A stretch of 64,000 nt of DNA from Lactiplantibacillus garii (GCF_003885105.1 NZ_QWZQ01000007.1:19132-83131), one strand, 5' to 3'. Positions 23,661-32,316 are shown, counted from the first letter of the stretch. The notes: generated by a model not told the origin, from the sequence alone. Program-made: numbers and translations.

Positions 23661-23884
23661 TTTTCTATTAATTATAACCCGCTTTAAGTTCCGCGACCAT
23701 CACATATAAAGCGTTCTCATTACCGGTTCTCAATTTCCCCACGCACGCGTCACCGGTAGTTACCAAAACCAAATTAACGGTTATCGGGCCAAATAACGTC
23801 GGCCCGTTCCCACTCCCTTGCACTACCATTCCGTCACTAAACGGCTTATAATTAAGTATCACAAAGATAAGGTGGAGAACGGCT

Positions 23885-24103
23885 ATGCAAGAAGGATACT
23901 TAGATCAGCGCTTAATTGGTCGGCGTTTCGTGTTGCAAGCAAGTGATTTGACCGACGGCGTTGCGTTCTACGGTATTTTTTACCACTTACGTTCAAACCA
24001 ACCGCTACACGCCGGGGACACCGTCGAAATCACTGCAACCAGTGCGCACGGATTGACGGTAACGGTGGTCGCACCACCACATCAGGGGGAGGACACAATA
24101 TGA
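23885..24103 (+). CDS. Short NfeD-like OB-fold protein
   Basis: 72 residues. The pattern LIGRRFVLQASDLTDGVAFYGIFYHL, then LHAGDTVEITATSAHGLTVTVV, has the strand order and the closing G-D-x-V-x-I...L-x-V of the NfeD C-terminal OB domain. It lacks the membrane helices of full NfeD. Its stop codon overlaps the start of the SPFH gene (ATGA), indicating translational coupling; NfeD and SPFH/stomatin proteins are classic partners in membrane microdomain assembly. The NfeD label rests on pattern and context, so it is moderate. Confidence 0.6.
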   Translation: MQEGYLDQRLIGRRFVLQASDLTDGVAFYGIFYHLRSNQPLHAGDTVEITATSAHGLTVTVVAPPHQGEDTI

Positions 24104-25005
24104 TTCAGCTTATTATTGGCATTATTGTCATCATTTTAGTTTTATTGGTGTTGGCCGCGTCGATTCGCATCATCACCCAACCCAATCAGGGGGTCGTTTT
24201 AACCTTCGGGAAATTTGAACGGGTACTTAGTTCCGGCTTCCACTTCATTAAACCGTTTATTTCACACGTCATCACGGTCAATACCGCGCAAACACCGGTT
24301 GATTTAAACCAACAAGTTGTCATCACTAAGGATAACGCCGAGATTTCGGTCAAGATTTCCTTAAAATACCACGTCACTAACATCGAAGACTTTGTCTTTA
24401 AAAACGAAGATTCTGTGCGGAGCATGATCCAAGATACCCGGGCCGCTCTGCGGGGCATTATCGGGAACAAAGAACTGAACGAAGTCTTGAACGGGACCCA
24501 GGAAATCAACGCCGCGTTGTTTAAAGAAATTTCTTCCGTCACGGCTGGTTACGGGCTGAACGTTGACCGGGTCAACATTGATTCGGTCAACCCGTCCGCT
24601 GATATTCAAGCTTCCATGAACAAATTACTGCAAGCTACCCGGGAACGGGATGCCACCATTGCGACCGCCGAAGGTAAAAGCCGGTCGATCACCTTGGAAA
24701 ACGAAGCCAATAACCGGGCCCTACTAGCAACCAACAAGGCCCAAAACGAAGCGCTCGTTAACAGCGCCAAGGCCAAGGCCACCGCTGTTCAAACCGAAGC
24801 GGACGCCGATGCTTACCGCACCCGGATTTTAAACGAAGCGTTGACCGCTTCATCCGAAAACTACTTTATCTTCCAAAACACCGAAGCCGTCAAAGCGTTA
24901 GCCGACGGTAGTGCCAACACCGTGGTCTTACCTAACCAGACGCTGGATAGTTTGGGATTGATTCCCGCGCTAACGAAGGTTGGCAAAATGGGCACTAAGG
25001 CCTAA
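24100..25005 (+). CDS. SPFH/Band 7 (stomatin-like) membrane protein
   Basis: 301 residues. One N-terminal membrane helix (LIIGIIVIILVLLVLAAS) is followed by the SPFH domain (about 25-190, starting IITQPNQGVVLTFGKFERVLSSG) and an Ala/Glu-rich coiled coil (about 190-260: TAEGKSRSITLENEANNRALLATNKAQ). Stomatin-like proteins oligomerise at the membrane and organise microdomains or protease complexes. Overlaps the NfeD-like gene by 4 bases. Ends before a very strong hairpin. Confidence 0.9.
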   Translation: MIQLIIGIIVIILVLLVLAASIRIITQPNQGVVLTFGKFERVLSSGFHFIKPFISHVITVNTAQTPVDLNQQVVITKDNAEISVKISLKYHVTNIEDFVFKNEDSVRSMIQDTRAALRGIIGNKELNEVLNGTQEINAALFKEISSVTAGYGLNVDRVNIDSVNPSADIQASMNKLLQATRERDATIATAEGKSRSITLENEANNRALLATNKAQNEALVNSAKAKATAVQTEADADAYRTRILNEALTASSENYFIFQNTEAVKALADGSANTVVLPNQTLDSLGLIPALTKVGKMGTKA

Positions 25006-25020
25006 GCACCCGCAGTACGG

Positions 25021-25080
25021 CTAAAACTTTAAACCGCGTAAATGACTCACATCAACTGAGTCATTTACGCGGTTTTAGTT
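25021..25080. terminator. Strong terminator after the SPFH gene
   Basis: 18-bp perfect stem AACCGCGTAAATGACTCA and its complement, extended by A/T pairs, with T-tract. The remainder of the intergenic region to 25322 is AT-rich promoter DNA with no further feature seen. Confidence 0.9.
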
Positions 25081-25322
25081 TCATGATCACAATACTAACC
25101 CGACTCGTCAAAGCTGATTCATTTCACTGAACCATTGGCGCAAACCATTTTTAGTTCACTTTCTTTGACGATAAAAGTCGGGTCAGCCTAAAATAACACC
25201 GACTAACTTACTTGGACAACTAACTCGTAACCCCAACTAACACCGTAATAAGCCGATAACTGTTACCAACCGTTAAAATGGTTTAAGATTAAATTGTCTA
25301 AAATAGATTACGAGGTGATACT

Positions 25323-26645
25323 TTGAACCAACCATGGCAAACCGCTTGGCCGGAGCGAATCAGTTACGGACTAAGTGACGCCGCGGATAACCTGGTCTTT
25401 CAAATGATGACCACTTACCTGCTATTTTTCTACACCGACGTTTACGGACTGTCAACGAGTGCGGCCGCCATCCTGTTTATTGTCGCCCGGTTGGCGGACG
25501 TCGTTGAAAGTTTGATTATTGGCATTATGATCGACCATACCCATTCACGGTTTGGTAAGAGCCGCCCTTTCTTCCTGTGGTACGCCTTACCCTACGTCCT
25601 TTTTGCGGTGTTAACGTTTGTGACCCCCGATTTTAGTGCCAACGGTAAGTTAATTTGGGCGTACGTGACCTACCTGGGCCTGGGGTTCTTCTACACCGCG
25701 GTCAACCTGCCAATTACGTCGATTTTACCGGCCCTGTCACAAAATGAGCAGGAGTTAACGTTACTTGGCGTTATTCGTCAATTTTTCGGGAGTAGTGTTC
25801 AGATCATTGTCGCCGTCTTTACGTTACCGTTAGTGGCGTTCTTCGGTAAGGGTGACCAGCAGCGGGGCTTTTTATTAACGATCGTCCTCTTTGGTCTGAT
25901 TTCACTGGCTTTGATCTGGAACACCTTTTTCCAAGTCCGCGAACGTTTTAGCCGGCCCGAACAGCCCCACCAATCATTCAAAGCCGTTTGGGGCATGTTA
26001 AAGCAAAATCAACCCTGGTTTATTTTATCAACCGTCATCCTACTGTACTGGCTAACGACGGCGATTAAAAACCAAACGACTATTTACTATTTTAAATATT
26101 TGATCAACCAAGAAAATCTCGTGCCGGCCGTTAACGCTTTTACCTTCGCCGCACTCATCGGGGTTGTCCTGATTGTCGCCCTAGCAAAACACCACGGCAA
26201 AAAGAACACCATGTTAGCCGGGATTGCCATCGCGGCCACTGGACAACTGATCTTAGCGTGTGGCAGCGTGGGACGGTGGTTACCCTTAATTTTTGGCGGA
26301 ACGCTGATTAACGCGGTTGGTAACGGCCTCATCATCGGACTAGTTTCCATCATGATTGCCGATACCATCCGTTACGGTACTGCGCTAGGGATTCAAGCGG
26401 AGGGGATTCTAGCTTCCACCGACGACTTCGGGGTAAACGTTGGGCTCGGCCTAGGTGGTCTGGTTACCGCCGGGTTATTCCATTTATCCGGCTACGTTGC
26501 TAACCACCCCCAAAACGTCGCAACCCAACACATGATCACCCTGAACTACGCGTGGATTCCACTGGCACTCTACGCGGCCATGTTCATCATCCTGCTGTTT
26601 TACAATGAGCGGCAATTACAAACTGCCATCCGGCAACCCCATTAA
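25323..26645 (+). CDS. GPH family sugar:cation symporter (glycoside-pentoside-hexuronide)
   Basis: 440 residues, about 12 membrane helices. The N-terminus RISYGLSDAADNLVFQMMTTYLLFFYTDVYGLS and the loop RLADVVESLIIGIMIDHTHSRFGKSRPFFLW are the GPH signature (D-P-x-x-G-x-x-x-D-R-T-R-S-R-W-G-R-x-R-P-equivalent; the first Asp is in part changed to Glu). It lacks a C-terminal EIIA domain. Start codon is TTG behind AGGTGA. No sugar-hydrolysing gene is adjacent, so the substrate is unknown. A copy of repeat family 2 lies directly downstream. Confidence 0.87.
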   Translation: MNQPWQTAWPERISYGLSDAADNLVFQMMTTYLLFFYTDVYGLSTSAAAILFIVARLADVVESLIIGIMIDHTHSRFGKSRPFFLWYALPYVLFAVLTFVTPDFSANGKLIWAYVTYLGLGFFYTAVNLPITSILPALSQNEQELTLLGVIRQFFGSSVQIIVAVFTLPLVAFFGKGDQQRGFLLTIVLFGLISLALIWNTFFQVRERFSRPEQPHQSFKAVWGMLKQNQPWFILSTVILLYWLTTAIKNQTTIYYFKYLINQENLVPAVNAFTFAALIGVVLIVALAKHHGKKNTMLAGIAIAATGQLILACGSVGRWLPLIFGGTLINAVGNGLIIGLVSIMIADTIRYGTALGIQAEGILASTDDFGVNVGLGLGGLVTAGLFHLSGYVANHPQNVATQHMITLNYAWIPLALYAAMFIILLFYNERQLQTAIRQPH

Positions 26646-26649
26646 CAAC

Positions 26650-26762
26650 AACAAAGTGTGCCAAAAGTCGGTTAAGCGGAACCAGCTGACTTTTGGAATC
26701 CGTTTCGACAATGATTGTTCGGGGATAAAACAGAGGCTGTGACTTTTGTCACAGCCTCTTTA
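26650..26762 (+). repeat. Dispersed structured repeat, family 2 copy C (ends in a terminator)
   Basis: Begins ACAAAGTGTGCCAAAAGTCG. A first hairpin is formed by CAAAAGTC-GGTT and AACC-agct-GACTTTTG; the element ends with a 12-bp perfect stem AGAGGCTGTGAC / GTCACAGCCTCT and Ts (26732-26762), which also serves as terminator for the symporter. Copy D at 44794-44969 has the same order but with 65 extra bases in the first loop. Confidence 0.75.
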
Positions 26763-26785
26763 GTAGCCCGTTCATTTTTTTGCAC

Positions 26786-26815
26786 AAAAAAAGCCGACCG
26801 CAGTCGACTTTTTCT
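26786..26815 (-). terminator. Terminator of the aldolase gene
   Basis: Stem AAAAAGTCGAC / GTCGGCTTTTT with a 4-base loop and long T-tract on the minus strand. Confidence 0.85.
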
Positions 26816-26832
26816 CTGAGTCAAAAATCCAA

Positions 26833-27696
26833 TTATTTAACAGATGGAGTCATGAACCAGCCAATACGTGACGTCATAACGTCAACCATGGCTTGCTTAC
26901 CAGGTGCTAATAACTTACGAGGATCGTAGCCCTTACCGATTTGGTCTGCGCCAGATTCGATGTAAGCACGGGTAGCGTTAGCGAAAGCAATTTGGTTTTC
27001 GGTGTTAACGTTAACCTTGCTGATACCCATCTTAACAGCCTTAACGATTTGGTCCTTAGGAATACCTGAACCACCGTGAAGTACTAATGGCATCTTAACG
27101 GCGTCTGAGATTTCTTGTAAACGTTCGAAGTGCAAACCTTTCCAGTTTTCTGGGTATTTGCCGTGAATGTTACCAATCCCAGCAGCTAAGTTGTCAATAC
27201 CAGTGTCAGCTAAAGTCTTAGCTTCTTCAACAGAGGCTAATTCACCTTCACCGATGATACCGTCTTCTTCACCACCGATTGAACCAACTTCGGCTTCAAC
27301 AGAGATGCCCTTGGCGTGAGCCAACTTAACGATTTCCTTAGTCTTTTCCAAGTTTTCAGCAAATGGTAAGTCGTGGCCATCAAACATAACTGATGAGAAA
27401 CCAACTTCGATACATTCTTTAGCAGCTTCGTAGTTACCGTGATCCAAGTGCATTACAACTGGAACGGTAATGTTCATGCTTTCCATTTCGTCAGCAACTA
27501 AGTCCATAACCAGCTTGTAGCCACCCATGTACTTAGCAGCACCCATGGAAACTTGAAGAATAACAGGGGTGTTAGTATCCTGAGCACTCTTTAAGATGCA
27601 ACGAGTCCATTCAAGGTTGTTAGTGTTGAACGCACCAATAGCGTAATGGTTCTTGTATGCGTCTTGTGTCATATCAACAGTATTAACAAATGACAT
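26833..27696 (-). CDS. fba: Class II fructose-bisphosphate aldolase
   Basis: 287 residues; cleaves fructose-1,6-bisphosphate into dihydroxyacetone phosphate and glyceraldehyde-3-phosphate. Zinc and phosphate ligands are visible in MHLDHGNYE, EAEVGSIGGEEDG, AGIGNIHGKYP, LVLHGGSGIP and NVNTENQIAF. Codon use (frequent gct/aac/gaa, few rare codons) differs from neighbours, as for a highly expressed gene. A promoter on the minus strand has -10 TAAAAT (27748-27753, preceded by TG) and -35 TTATCA (27772-27777). Ribosome binding site GGAGGG. Its presence shows that the Embden-Meyerhof route, or at least its reverse use, is encoded. Confidence 0.95.
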   Translation of the reverse strand: MSFVNTVDMTQDAYKNHYAIGAFNTNNLEWTRCILKSAQDTNTPVILQVSMGAAKYMGGYKLVMDLVADEMESMNITVPVVMHLDHGNYEAAKECIEVGFSSVMFDGHDLPFAENLEKTKEIVKLAHAKGISVEAEVGSIGGEEDGIIGEGELASVEEAKTLADTGIDNLAAGIGNIHGKYPENWKGLHFERLQEISDAVKMPLVLHGGSGIPKDQIVKAVKMGISKVNVNTENQIAFANATRAYIESGADQIGKGYDPRKLLAPGKQAMVDVMTSRIGWFMTPSVK

Positions 27697-27747
27697 AAAA
27701 ATAACCCTCCTAGGTTAATTAAGAGATACGATTTTTGAATCACATTC

Positions 27748-27777
27748 ATTTTAGCACACTTTAGTTAGCAGTGATAA
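27748..27777 (-). promoter_or_regulatory. Promoter of fba
   Basis: Extended -10 TGC-TAAAAT at 27748-27756 and -35 TTATCA at 27772-27777, spacing 18, about 50 bases upstream of the fba start. Confidence 0.6.
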
Positions 27778-27940
27778 CCGATTTGTGATATTTATTAACC
27801 AATAGAATCCCTTAAACAGCGGTATGTTTGTCCACTTTCTAATGTAAGCCTTTCCATTTACGGACCATGAATAAGCCCTAAGTAACGCTATCATCATAAA
27901 TTCAATAATTTTAGTTAATTTTCCATTAACTATTTGCAAA

Positions 27941-27957
27941 TTGTGAAATAAATAACA
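27941..27957 (+). promoter_or_regulatory. Rex-like site, distal
   Basis: TTGTGAAATAAATAACA has an intact left half (TTGTGAAAT) of the Rex operator TTGTGAAWWWWTTCACAA with a degenerate right half. It lies in the fba/acetaldehyde dehydrogenase intergenic region. Confidence 0.45.
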
Positions 27958-27977
27958 TCGTGGCGAAACAGCGATAT

Positions 27978-27991
27978 TGTAAGCGGTTACT
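27978..27991 (+). promoter_or_regulatory. cre-like site (CcpA)
   Basis: TGTAAGCGGTTACT matches the catabolite-response element TGWAANCGNTNWCA at 13 of 14 positions, upstream of the acetaldehyde dehydrogenase promoter. Carbon catabolite control is inferred. Confidence 0.6.
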
Positions 27992-28067
27992 TAAATTTCA
28001 CTAAACATCGTTATTAAACCGGCGTTATCGCAACTAGATAATTTTTCGATGAAACCAAAACTCCCTA

Positions 28068-28118
28068 TTTACATTTGTGAAGAAATGACTATAATGAGAC
28101 TTGTGAAATAAACAACAA
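28068..28118 (+). promoter_or_regulatory. Promoter and proximal Rex-like operator of the acetaldehyde dehydrogenase gene
   Basis: -35 TTTACA (28068-28073) and -10 TATAAT (28090-28095), spacing 16. TTGTGAAATAAACAACAA (28101-28118) covers the transcription start and matches the Rex operator's left half exactly; a third TTGTGAA is at 28075. Rex would repress the gene at low NADH/NAD. Confidence 0.6.
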
Positions 28119-28147
28119 GTACCGTATTGCTTAGGAGGAACCACTCG

Positions 28148-29518
28148 ATGTTGAAAGAAATTGATGCAAAAACTGATATTAAACAATCAATTGATCGCCT
28201 TGTGTTAAACGCCTCTTTGGCTGCCAACCGCTTGGAAGTCATGGATCAGGATCAGATTGACGAAGCCGTAACTGCCATGGCGCACGCCGCCCACGCAGCA
28301 CGGGGCATGTTAGCCGCCATGGCCGTGGAAGAAACGGGTCGTGGCAACTACCGGGACAAAGTTGCTAAAAACGATTTTGCCGCTAAAAACGTTTATAACT
28401 ACATTAAGGACGATAAAACGGTCGGAATTATTAACGACGACCCCGTCAGCGGGATCACTAAAGTTGCCGAACCCGTTGGGATCATTGCCGGGGTCACCCC
28501 GGTAACCAACCCAACCTCCACCGTCATTTTTAACGCGATGTTGGCCTTAAAGACCCGCAACCCCATTATCTTTGGCTTCCACCCGTTTGCTCAAAAGTGC
28601 TGTGTTGAAACCGGCCGCATCATCCGGGACGCCGCCGTTGCCGCGGGTGCTCCCAAGGACTGGATTCAGTGGATTAAGGAACCTAGCCTTGAAGCAACCA
28701 ACACGCTGATGAACCATAAGGGTGTGGCCACCATCATCGCCACTGGTGGTGCCGGCATGGTCAAAACCGCTTACTCAACCGGGAAGCCCGCTTTAGGCGT
28801 TGGCCCCGGCAACGTACCGTGCTTCATCGAAAAGACGGCCAACGTCAAACAGGCGGTCAGTGACGTCATTACTTCTAAGGCTTTTGACAACGGGATGATT
28901 TGTGCCTCCGAATCTAACCTGATCGTTGATGACAGCATTTACGACCAAGTTAAAACGGAATTAAGTCAAAACGGCGTTTACTTTGTCGGCGAAGACCACT
29001 TCAAAGCCCTCGAAAGTACCGTAATGAACTTGAAGAAACAGGCCGTTAACCCGAAAGTTGCCGGTCAAACACCGTGGCAAATTGCCCAGTGGGCGGGATT
29101 TGAAGTACCAACCGATACCAAAGTGTTGGCCGTTGAAATTCCCGACATTGGTGGGGACCAAGTCTTTTCACGTGAAAAATTATCACCCGTTCTGGCGGTC
29201 GTTCACGCCAAGGATACCCAAACTGGATTTAACTTAATGAAGCGGAGCCTTTCCTTGGGTGGCTTAGGCCACACGGCAACGCTGCACACGACCGACGAAA
29301 AAGTCATGAACCAGTTTGCCCTTGAAATGACGGCTTGCCGGGCATTGATCAACGTACCCTCTTCGCAAGGGGCGATTGGCTTTAAGTACGATAACGTCGC
29401 TCCTTCCTTAACGTTGGGTTGTGGGACGTGGGGTCATAACTCCATTTCACATAACTTGGAAGACTGGGATTTATTAAACATTAAAACCGTTGCTAAGCGC
29501 CTCAACAAGATTCGTTAA
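28148..29518 (+). CDS. Acetaldehyde dehydrogenase (CoA-acylating), monofunctional
   Basis: 456 residues, matching the aldehyde-dehydrogenase half of AdhE and the EutE/PduP family. It interconverts acetyl-CoA + NADH and acetaldehyde + CoA + NAD. Visible motifs: GVTPVTNPTSTVIFNAMLALKTRNP (N-terminal AdhE-type), the glycine loop ATGGAGMV, VGPGNVPCFIEK, and the nucleophile Cys in FDNGMICASESN. The iron-dependent alcohol dehydrogenase half of AdhE is absent and no adh gene follows. The ATG at 28148 is preceded by AGGAGG; a TTG at 28127 is rejected. Rex and cre sites upstream suggest a role in NADH disposal. Confidence 0.9.
   Translation: MLKEIDAKTDIKQSIDRLVLNASLAANRLEVMDQDQIDEAVTAMAHAAHAARGMLAAMAVEETGRGNYRDKVAKNDFAAKNVYNYIKDDKTVGIINDDPVSGITKVAEPVGIIAGVTPVTNPTSTVIFNAMLALKTRNPIIFGFHPFAQKCCVETGRIIRDAAVAAGAPKDWIQWIKEPSLEATNTLMNHKGVATIIATGGAGMVKTAYSTGKPALGVGPGNVPCFIEKTANVKQAVSDVITSKAFDNGMICASESNLIVDDSIYDQVKTELSQNGVYFVGEDHFKALESTVMNLKKQAVNPKVAGQTPWQIAQWAGFEVPTDTKVLAVEIPDIGGDQVFSREKLSPVLAVVHAKDTQTGFNLMKRSLSLGGLGHTATLHTTDEKVMNQFALEMTACRALINVPSSQGAIGFKYDNVAPSLTLGCGTWGHNSISHNLEDWDLLNIKTVAKRLNKIR
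29164..29179. other. Weak parS-like palindrome inside a coding region
   Basis: CTTTTCACGTGAAAAA has the 12-base parS core TTTCACGTGAAA but lacks the outer G and C that ParB contacts (13 of 16 matches). Listed as a possible low-affinity site only. Confidence 0.25.
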
Positions 29519-29552
29519 TCCTTCAATGATATAAGTTCAATTTGCCGCTAAC

Positions 29553-29598
29553 AAAAGCACCTGATCGAGTCAGTAGAGCTGACTGGTCAGGTGCTTTT
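29553..29598. terminator. Terminator after the acetaldehyde dehydrogenase gene
   Basis: 12-bp perfect outer stem AAAAGCACCTGA / TCAGGTGCTTTT, with an inner GTCAG/CTGAC stem in the loop; T-tract downstream. Confidence 0.9.
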
Positions 29599-29607
29599 TA
29601 GTGGTGC

Positions 29608-29823
29608 TTAATTACGGTGCGCGCGGCGGTGCCACCGCTGAACGGCTAAAATAATGGTCGTGACCAGGGCTAACACTAACAACCCGTAACCCACCGGTAA
29701 CAAGAAAAAGGGTTCCCGCAAAAAGCCATCGGCGTCCACGTAACTCCCCAGCATCATTTTCAAAATAAAACACAACGCGGCACTAAGCCACAGCATTCCA
29801 CAAACTGAGCGGTGCATTCGCAT
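29608..29823 (-). CDS. Small hypothetical membrane protein
   Basis: 71 residues with two membrane helices (about 5-28 and 40-62) and a very basic C-terminus (QRWHRRAHRN), so both ends probably face the cytoplasm. AAGGAGG lies 8 bases before the ATG. It follows the ABC permease operon on the same strand (54 bases after the permease stop is its upstream side), and could be the last gene of that operon. No family recognised. Confidence 0.6.
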   Translation of the reverse strand: MRMHRSVCGMLWLSAALCFILKMMLGSYVDADGFLREPFFLLPVGYGLLVLALVTTIILAVQRWHRRAHRN

Positions 29824-29877
29824 GTCATGACCTCCTTAAGTTCTGCTTACTCGGACGTTAAGTGCTAATTGTTCAAG

Positions 29878-30879
29878 TTACGCCAACTTTTTAAACGTCC
29901 ACGCATCCCGGAAATGATCCGGACGGTACAAAAACCACCGCCCTAAACTCCAGGTTAAGTACCCGACCACAACGGCCATCACAACCGCCGTTCCAAACGG
30001 CATACTCTCCCGGTAATTATCGGTAATTAAGCCCAGGATCTCTAATCCAAACTCCGAGCAACTGGTTGCGATTACTAAATAAATAATTGAAAACCATAAA
30101 ACGGCTGAACGGAGTTGGGGAAAGCGGAAAAATTCCCGACTGTTTTCCAATGACAGGTGGTCAAAGCCCCACGCATTTAACCAGTACAGGAAACCACCGA
30201 AGACAATCCCGGCACCGATGATTATGATCAGCCCGGACCAAGCGCCTTCACTGACCCGATTCAAAACATCAACTTGACGATAACTTGACCGGGTAATACC
30301 GGCAATTAAGTTAATGACACCGTTATAGGCAAAAATCAAACTGCAGCAGAAGACGAACCCGGCGAAGGCGCTGGCAAAGACGTGCCCGACCCACAGGCCA
30401 AAGGTCACCCCAATCAGCATCAGCACCCAAAACAGAATTAATTGACCAAGTTGAATGCGCCAAGAATTACCCCAAACAAAGTACGCGTGCTGCTTAGCCA
30501 ATGCCGATTGAATGATCAACCAGTAAACGGCTTGCATGAGCACGTAGCCAACCGTGGTGGCTAGAACTAACAGTCCCATTTTTTGACGGTAGATTCGCCG
30601 CCGTACCACGGGTAGTGCAAATAAATAGTGGTTAAAGTGCGTCCAATTATCATGTAAAAAGATTGTGAGTCCCAGACTAAAATATACGACGATGGCAACC
30701 ATGATTCGCAGGCCCCCACCATCTTCCAATTTGAACGCTCCGGCCGGCATGTAGAGTTCGGGCTGGTTAACCACACTAAACCCTTCCTTGACCCCCGCGG
30801 CCACTAGCGCAATAACGGCCGTTAAAAAAAAGACCCGGTAATGCTGCCAGAGTAACTGACGTAATTTTTGATTTGACAT
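29878..30879 (-). CDS. ABC transporter membrane protein of a YtrA-regulated operon
   Basis: 333 residues with about seven hydrophobic segments (for example 14-32, 57-75, 97-115, 139-160, 165-190, 217-236, 252-272). It has no conserved sequence motif, as usual for exporter permeases of the YtrBCDEF/BcrAB kind. It begins 14 bases after the ATPase gene, inside a GntR-ATPase-permease operon. Such operons often answer to cell-envelope stress or antibiotics; that role is inferred from the regulator type. Confidence 0.75.
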   Translation of the reverse strand: MSNQKLRQLLWQHYRVFFLTAVIALVAAGVKEGFSVVNQPELYMPAGAFKLEDGGGLRIMVAIVVYFSLGLTIFLHDNWTHFNHYLFALPVVRRRIYRQKMGLLVLATTVGYVLMQAVYWLIIQSALAKQHAYFVWGNSWRIQLGQLILFWVLMLIGVTFGLWVGHVFASAFAGFVFCCSLIFAYNGVINLIAGITRSSYRQVDVLNRVSEGAWSGLIIIIGAGIVFGGFLYWLNAWGFDHLSLENSREFFRFPQLRSAVLWFSIIYLVIATSCSEFGLEILGLITDNYRESMPFGTAVVMAVVVGYLTWSLGRWFLYRPDHFRDAWTFKKLA

Positions 30880-30893
30880 GTTCCCACCCGCTC

Positions 30894-31787
30894 CTATGAT
30901 AATAATTCGTAATCCGCTTCGTCCGTTAGGTTCGCCATGAACAAGTCGGTCAACGAAAGCGGTAATTCTTCTTGGAAGACCGGGTTAGTCGTATCTAATC
31001 GGGCCTTTAATTCCGGCGTATAGTTTTCAAAAACGACCACGATGACCCGGCCGGATACGTGCACGACCCGCCCCGTTTTCCGCAAGAGGTCCGGCACTTT
31101 TTTATCCCGGTACACGAGTTGCACCTTCCGTGCCCGACTCCGCATTTCCTCTAACTGGTAATCGTTCACGATCCGCCCGGTTTTAAGCATTAAGGCCCGG
31201 TCAATGACGCCTTCCAACTCAACCAGATTATGGGAAGCAATCAAAATGGAGCGCTGACCCCCGGCAACTTCCTCAATCAGGATACTCAGAATGTTTTTCC
31301 GTACCAGAACGTCCAACCCGTCCAGCGGTTCGTCTAAGAACAAGTACGGCGCGTTGGTCGCAACGCTCAGAATAATCGTGAACAAGCCAAACATTCCTTT
31401 GGAAAAATGCCGTAACTTTTGATTTTCCGTTAAGTGGTAACGATTCAATAATTGATTAAACTTAGTCGTATCAAACTTAGGGTATGCAGCTTGGTAGTAT
31501 GCCTTTATTTGACTAATAGTGGTTCCACGGAAAAAGTTTGCCAACGGATCAATGAAGCACAACTCCGTTTTTAGTTGCGGGTGACGTGCCAAATCCTGAC
31601 CATCCACGGTAATGTTTCCACTGTCAGCCAAATACTGCCCGTTGATCGTTCGAAACAGGGTCGTTTTACCAACCCCGTTACGGCCAATCACACCAATAAT
31701 TTGGCCGGGGGCCACGGTAAAGCTGACCGCGTCTAGTGTCGCCTGCTGGTCAATTTGTTTACTTAACTTATTAATTACTAAACTCAT
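30894..31787 (-). CDS. ABC transporter ATP-binding protein (YtrB/BcrA-like)
   Basis: 297 residues. Walker A GRNGVGKTTL (about residue 36), signature region LRHFSKGMFGLFTII (the usual LSGGQ is reduced to FSKGM), Walker B YLFLDEPLDGLD, and the switch His in LIASHNLVEL. The C-terminal about 90 residues form a domain of unknown role often found in this subclass. Starts by ATGA overlap with the regulator gene and is followed by the permease. The FSKGM signature is seen in YtrB-type ATPases, so it is a subclass trait rather than damage. Confidence 0.87.
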   Translation of the reverse strand: MSLVINKLSKQIDQQATLDAVSFTVAPGQIIGVIGRNGVGKTTLFRTINGQYLADSGNITVDGQDLARHPQLKTELCFIDPLANFFRGTTISQIKAYYQAAYPKFDTTKFNQLLNRYHLTENQKLRHFSKGMFGLFTIILSVATNAPYLFLDEPLDGLDVLVRKNILSILIEEVAGGQRSILIASHNLVELEGVIDRALMLKTGRIVNDYQLEEMRSRARKVQLVYRDKKVPDLLRKTGRVVHVSGRVIVVVFENYTPELKARLDTTNPVFQEELPLSLTDLFMANLTDEADYELLS

Positions 31788-32143
31788 AACGGGTTCCCTT
31801 CCATCTGGTCAAGCCAACTGTGCAGTTCCGTAAAACTAACTCCCGCCTGCTGGGCTTGACTAACGATCTGTTGTAACTTTTTCTGCAACTCGCTACGGAC
31901 CGAAGTCGGGGTCACGGCGTTAACGTAAGTCCCCTTCCCCGGCACCGTGCGAATAATTTGCTGCGTTTCCAACTGCTTATACGCTTTGCTAACCGTGTTC
32001 GGGTTAAGTAAGTGTTGCTTCGCCATTTCACGGACGGATGGCAACTGGTCATCCACCCGCAAAATACCGTGCGCAACGTCCTGTTTAACGCCTTCAACCA
32101 ACTGGGCGTAGTACGGTTGGCCGCTAACGTGATCAATTTGCAT
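31784..32143 (-). CDS. GntR family transcriptional regulator, YtrA subfamily
   Basis: 119 residues. The winged helix (about 8-75: PYYAQLVEGVKQDVAHGILRVDDQLPSVREMAKQHLLNPNTVSKAYKQLE) is typical GntR, followed by only about 40 residues of dimerisation helix, the hallmark of the YtrA subfamily. First gene of the ABC operon, overlapping the ATPase start by 4 bases. The large dyad at 32163-32206 in its promoter is the probable autoregulatory operator. Confidence 0.9.
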   Translation of the reverse strand: MQIDHVSGQPYYAQLVEGVKQDVAHGILRVDDQLPSVREMAKQHLLNPNTVSKAYKQLETQQIIRTVPGKGTYVNAVTPTSVRSELQKKLQQIVSQAQQAGVSFTELHSWLDQMEGNPL

Positions 32144-32162
32144 GGGCCGCTACCTTTCTACT

Positions 32163-32206
32163 GTACTATGCTGTACTATTGTTTTATATATAGTACAGCG
32201 TAGTAC
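32163..32206 (-). promoter_or_regulatory. YtrA-type operator
   Basis: Arms GTACTATGCTGTACTAT (32163-32179) and ATAGTACAGCGTAGTAC (32190-32206) are inverted with one mismatch, 10 bases apart. Each arm itself repeats GTACTA twice. Location directly before the regulator gene supports autoregulation. Confidence 0.75.
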
Positions 32207-32316
32207 GGTCAAAAGCAACTGGAGCTATAAAATTATCTCGTGGTATGATTAGAACAATTAAAACTTAGTTTGGATAACTTTATCCGCTACACCACGCCAC
32301 AGGAAGAGGGACGGAC

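Noticed and set aside
23668..23862. Minus-strand 64-codon frame starting with GTG
   Set aside because: No ribosome binding site, no family resemblance, and the frame overlaps the divergent promoter of the NfeD-like gene.
27751..27939. 62-codon minus-strand frame upstream of fba
   Set aside because: It covers the fba promoter and has no ribosome binding site; composition reflects AT-rich DNA.
29164..29179. Second genuine parS site
   Set aside because: The outer G and C contacts are missing and it lies in a coding region, so it is kept only as a weak candidate.
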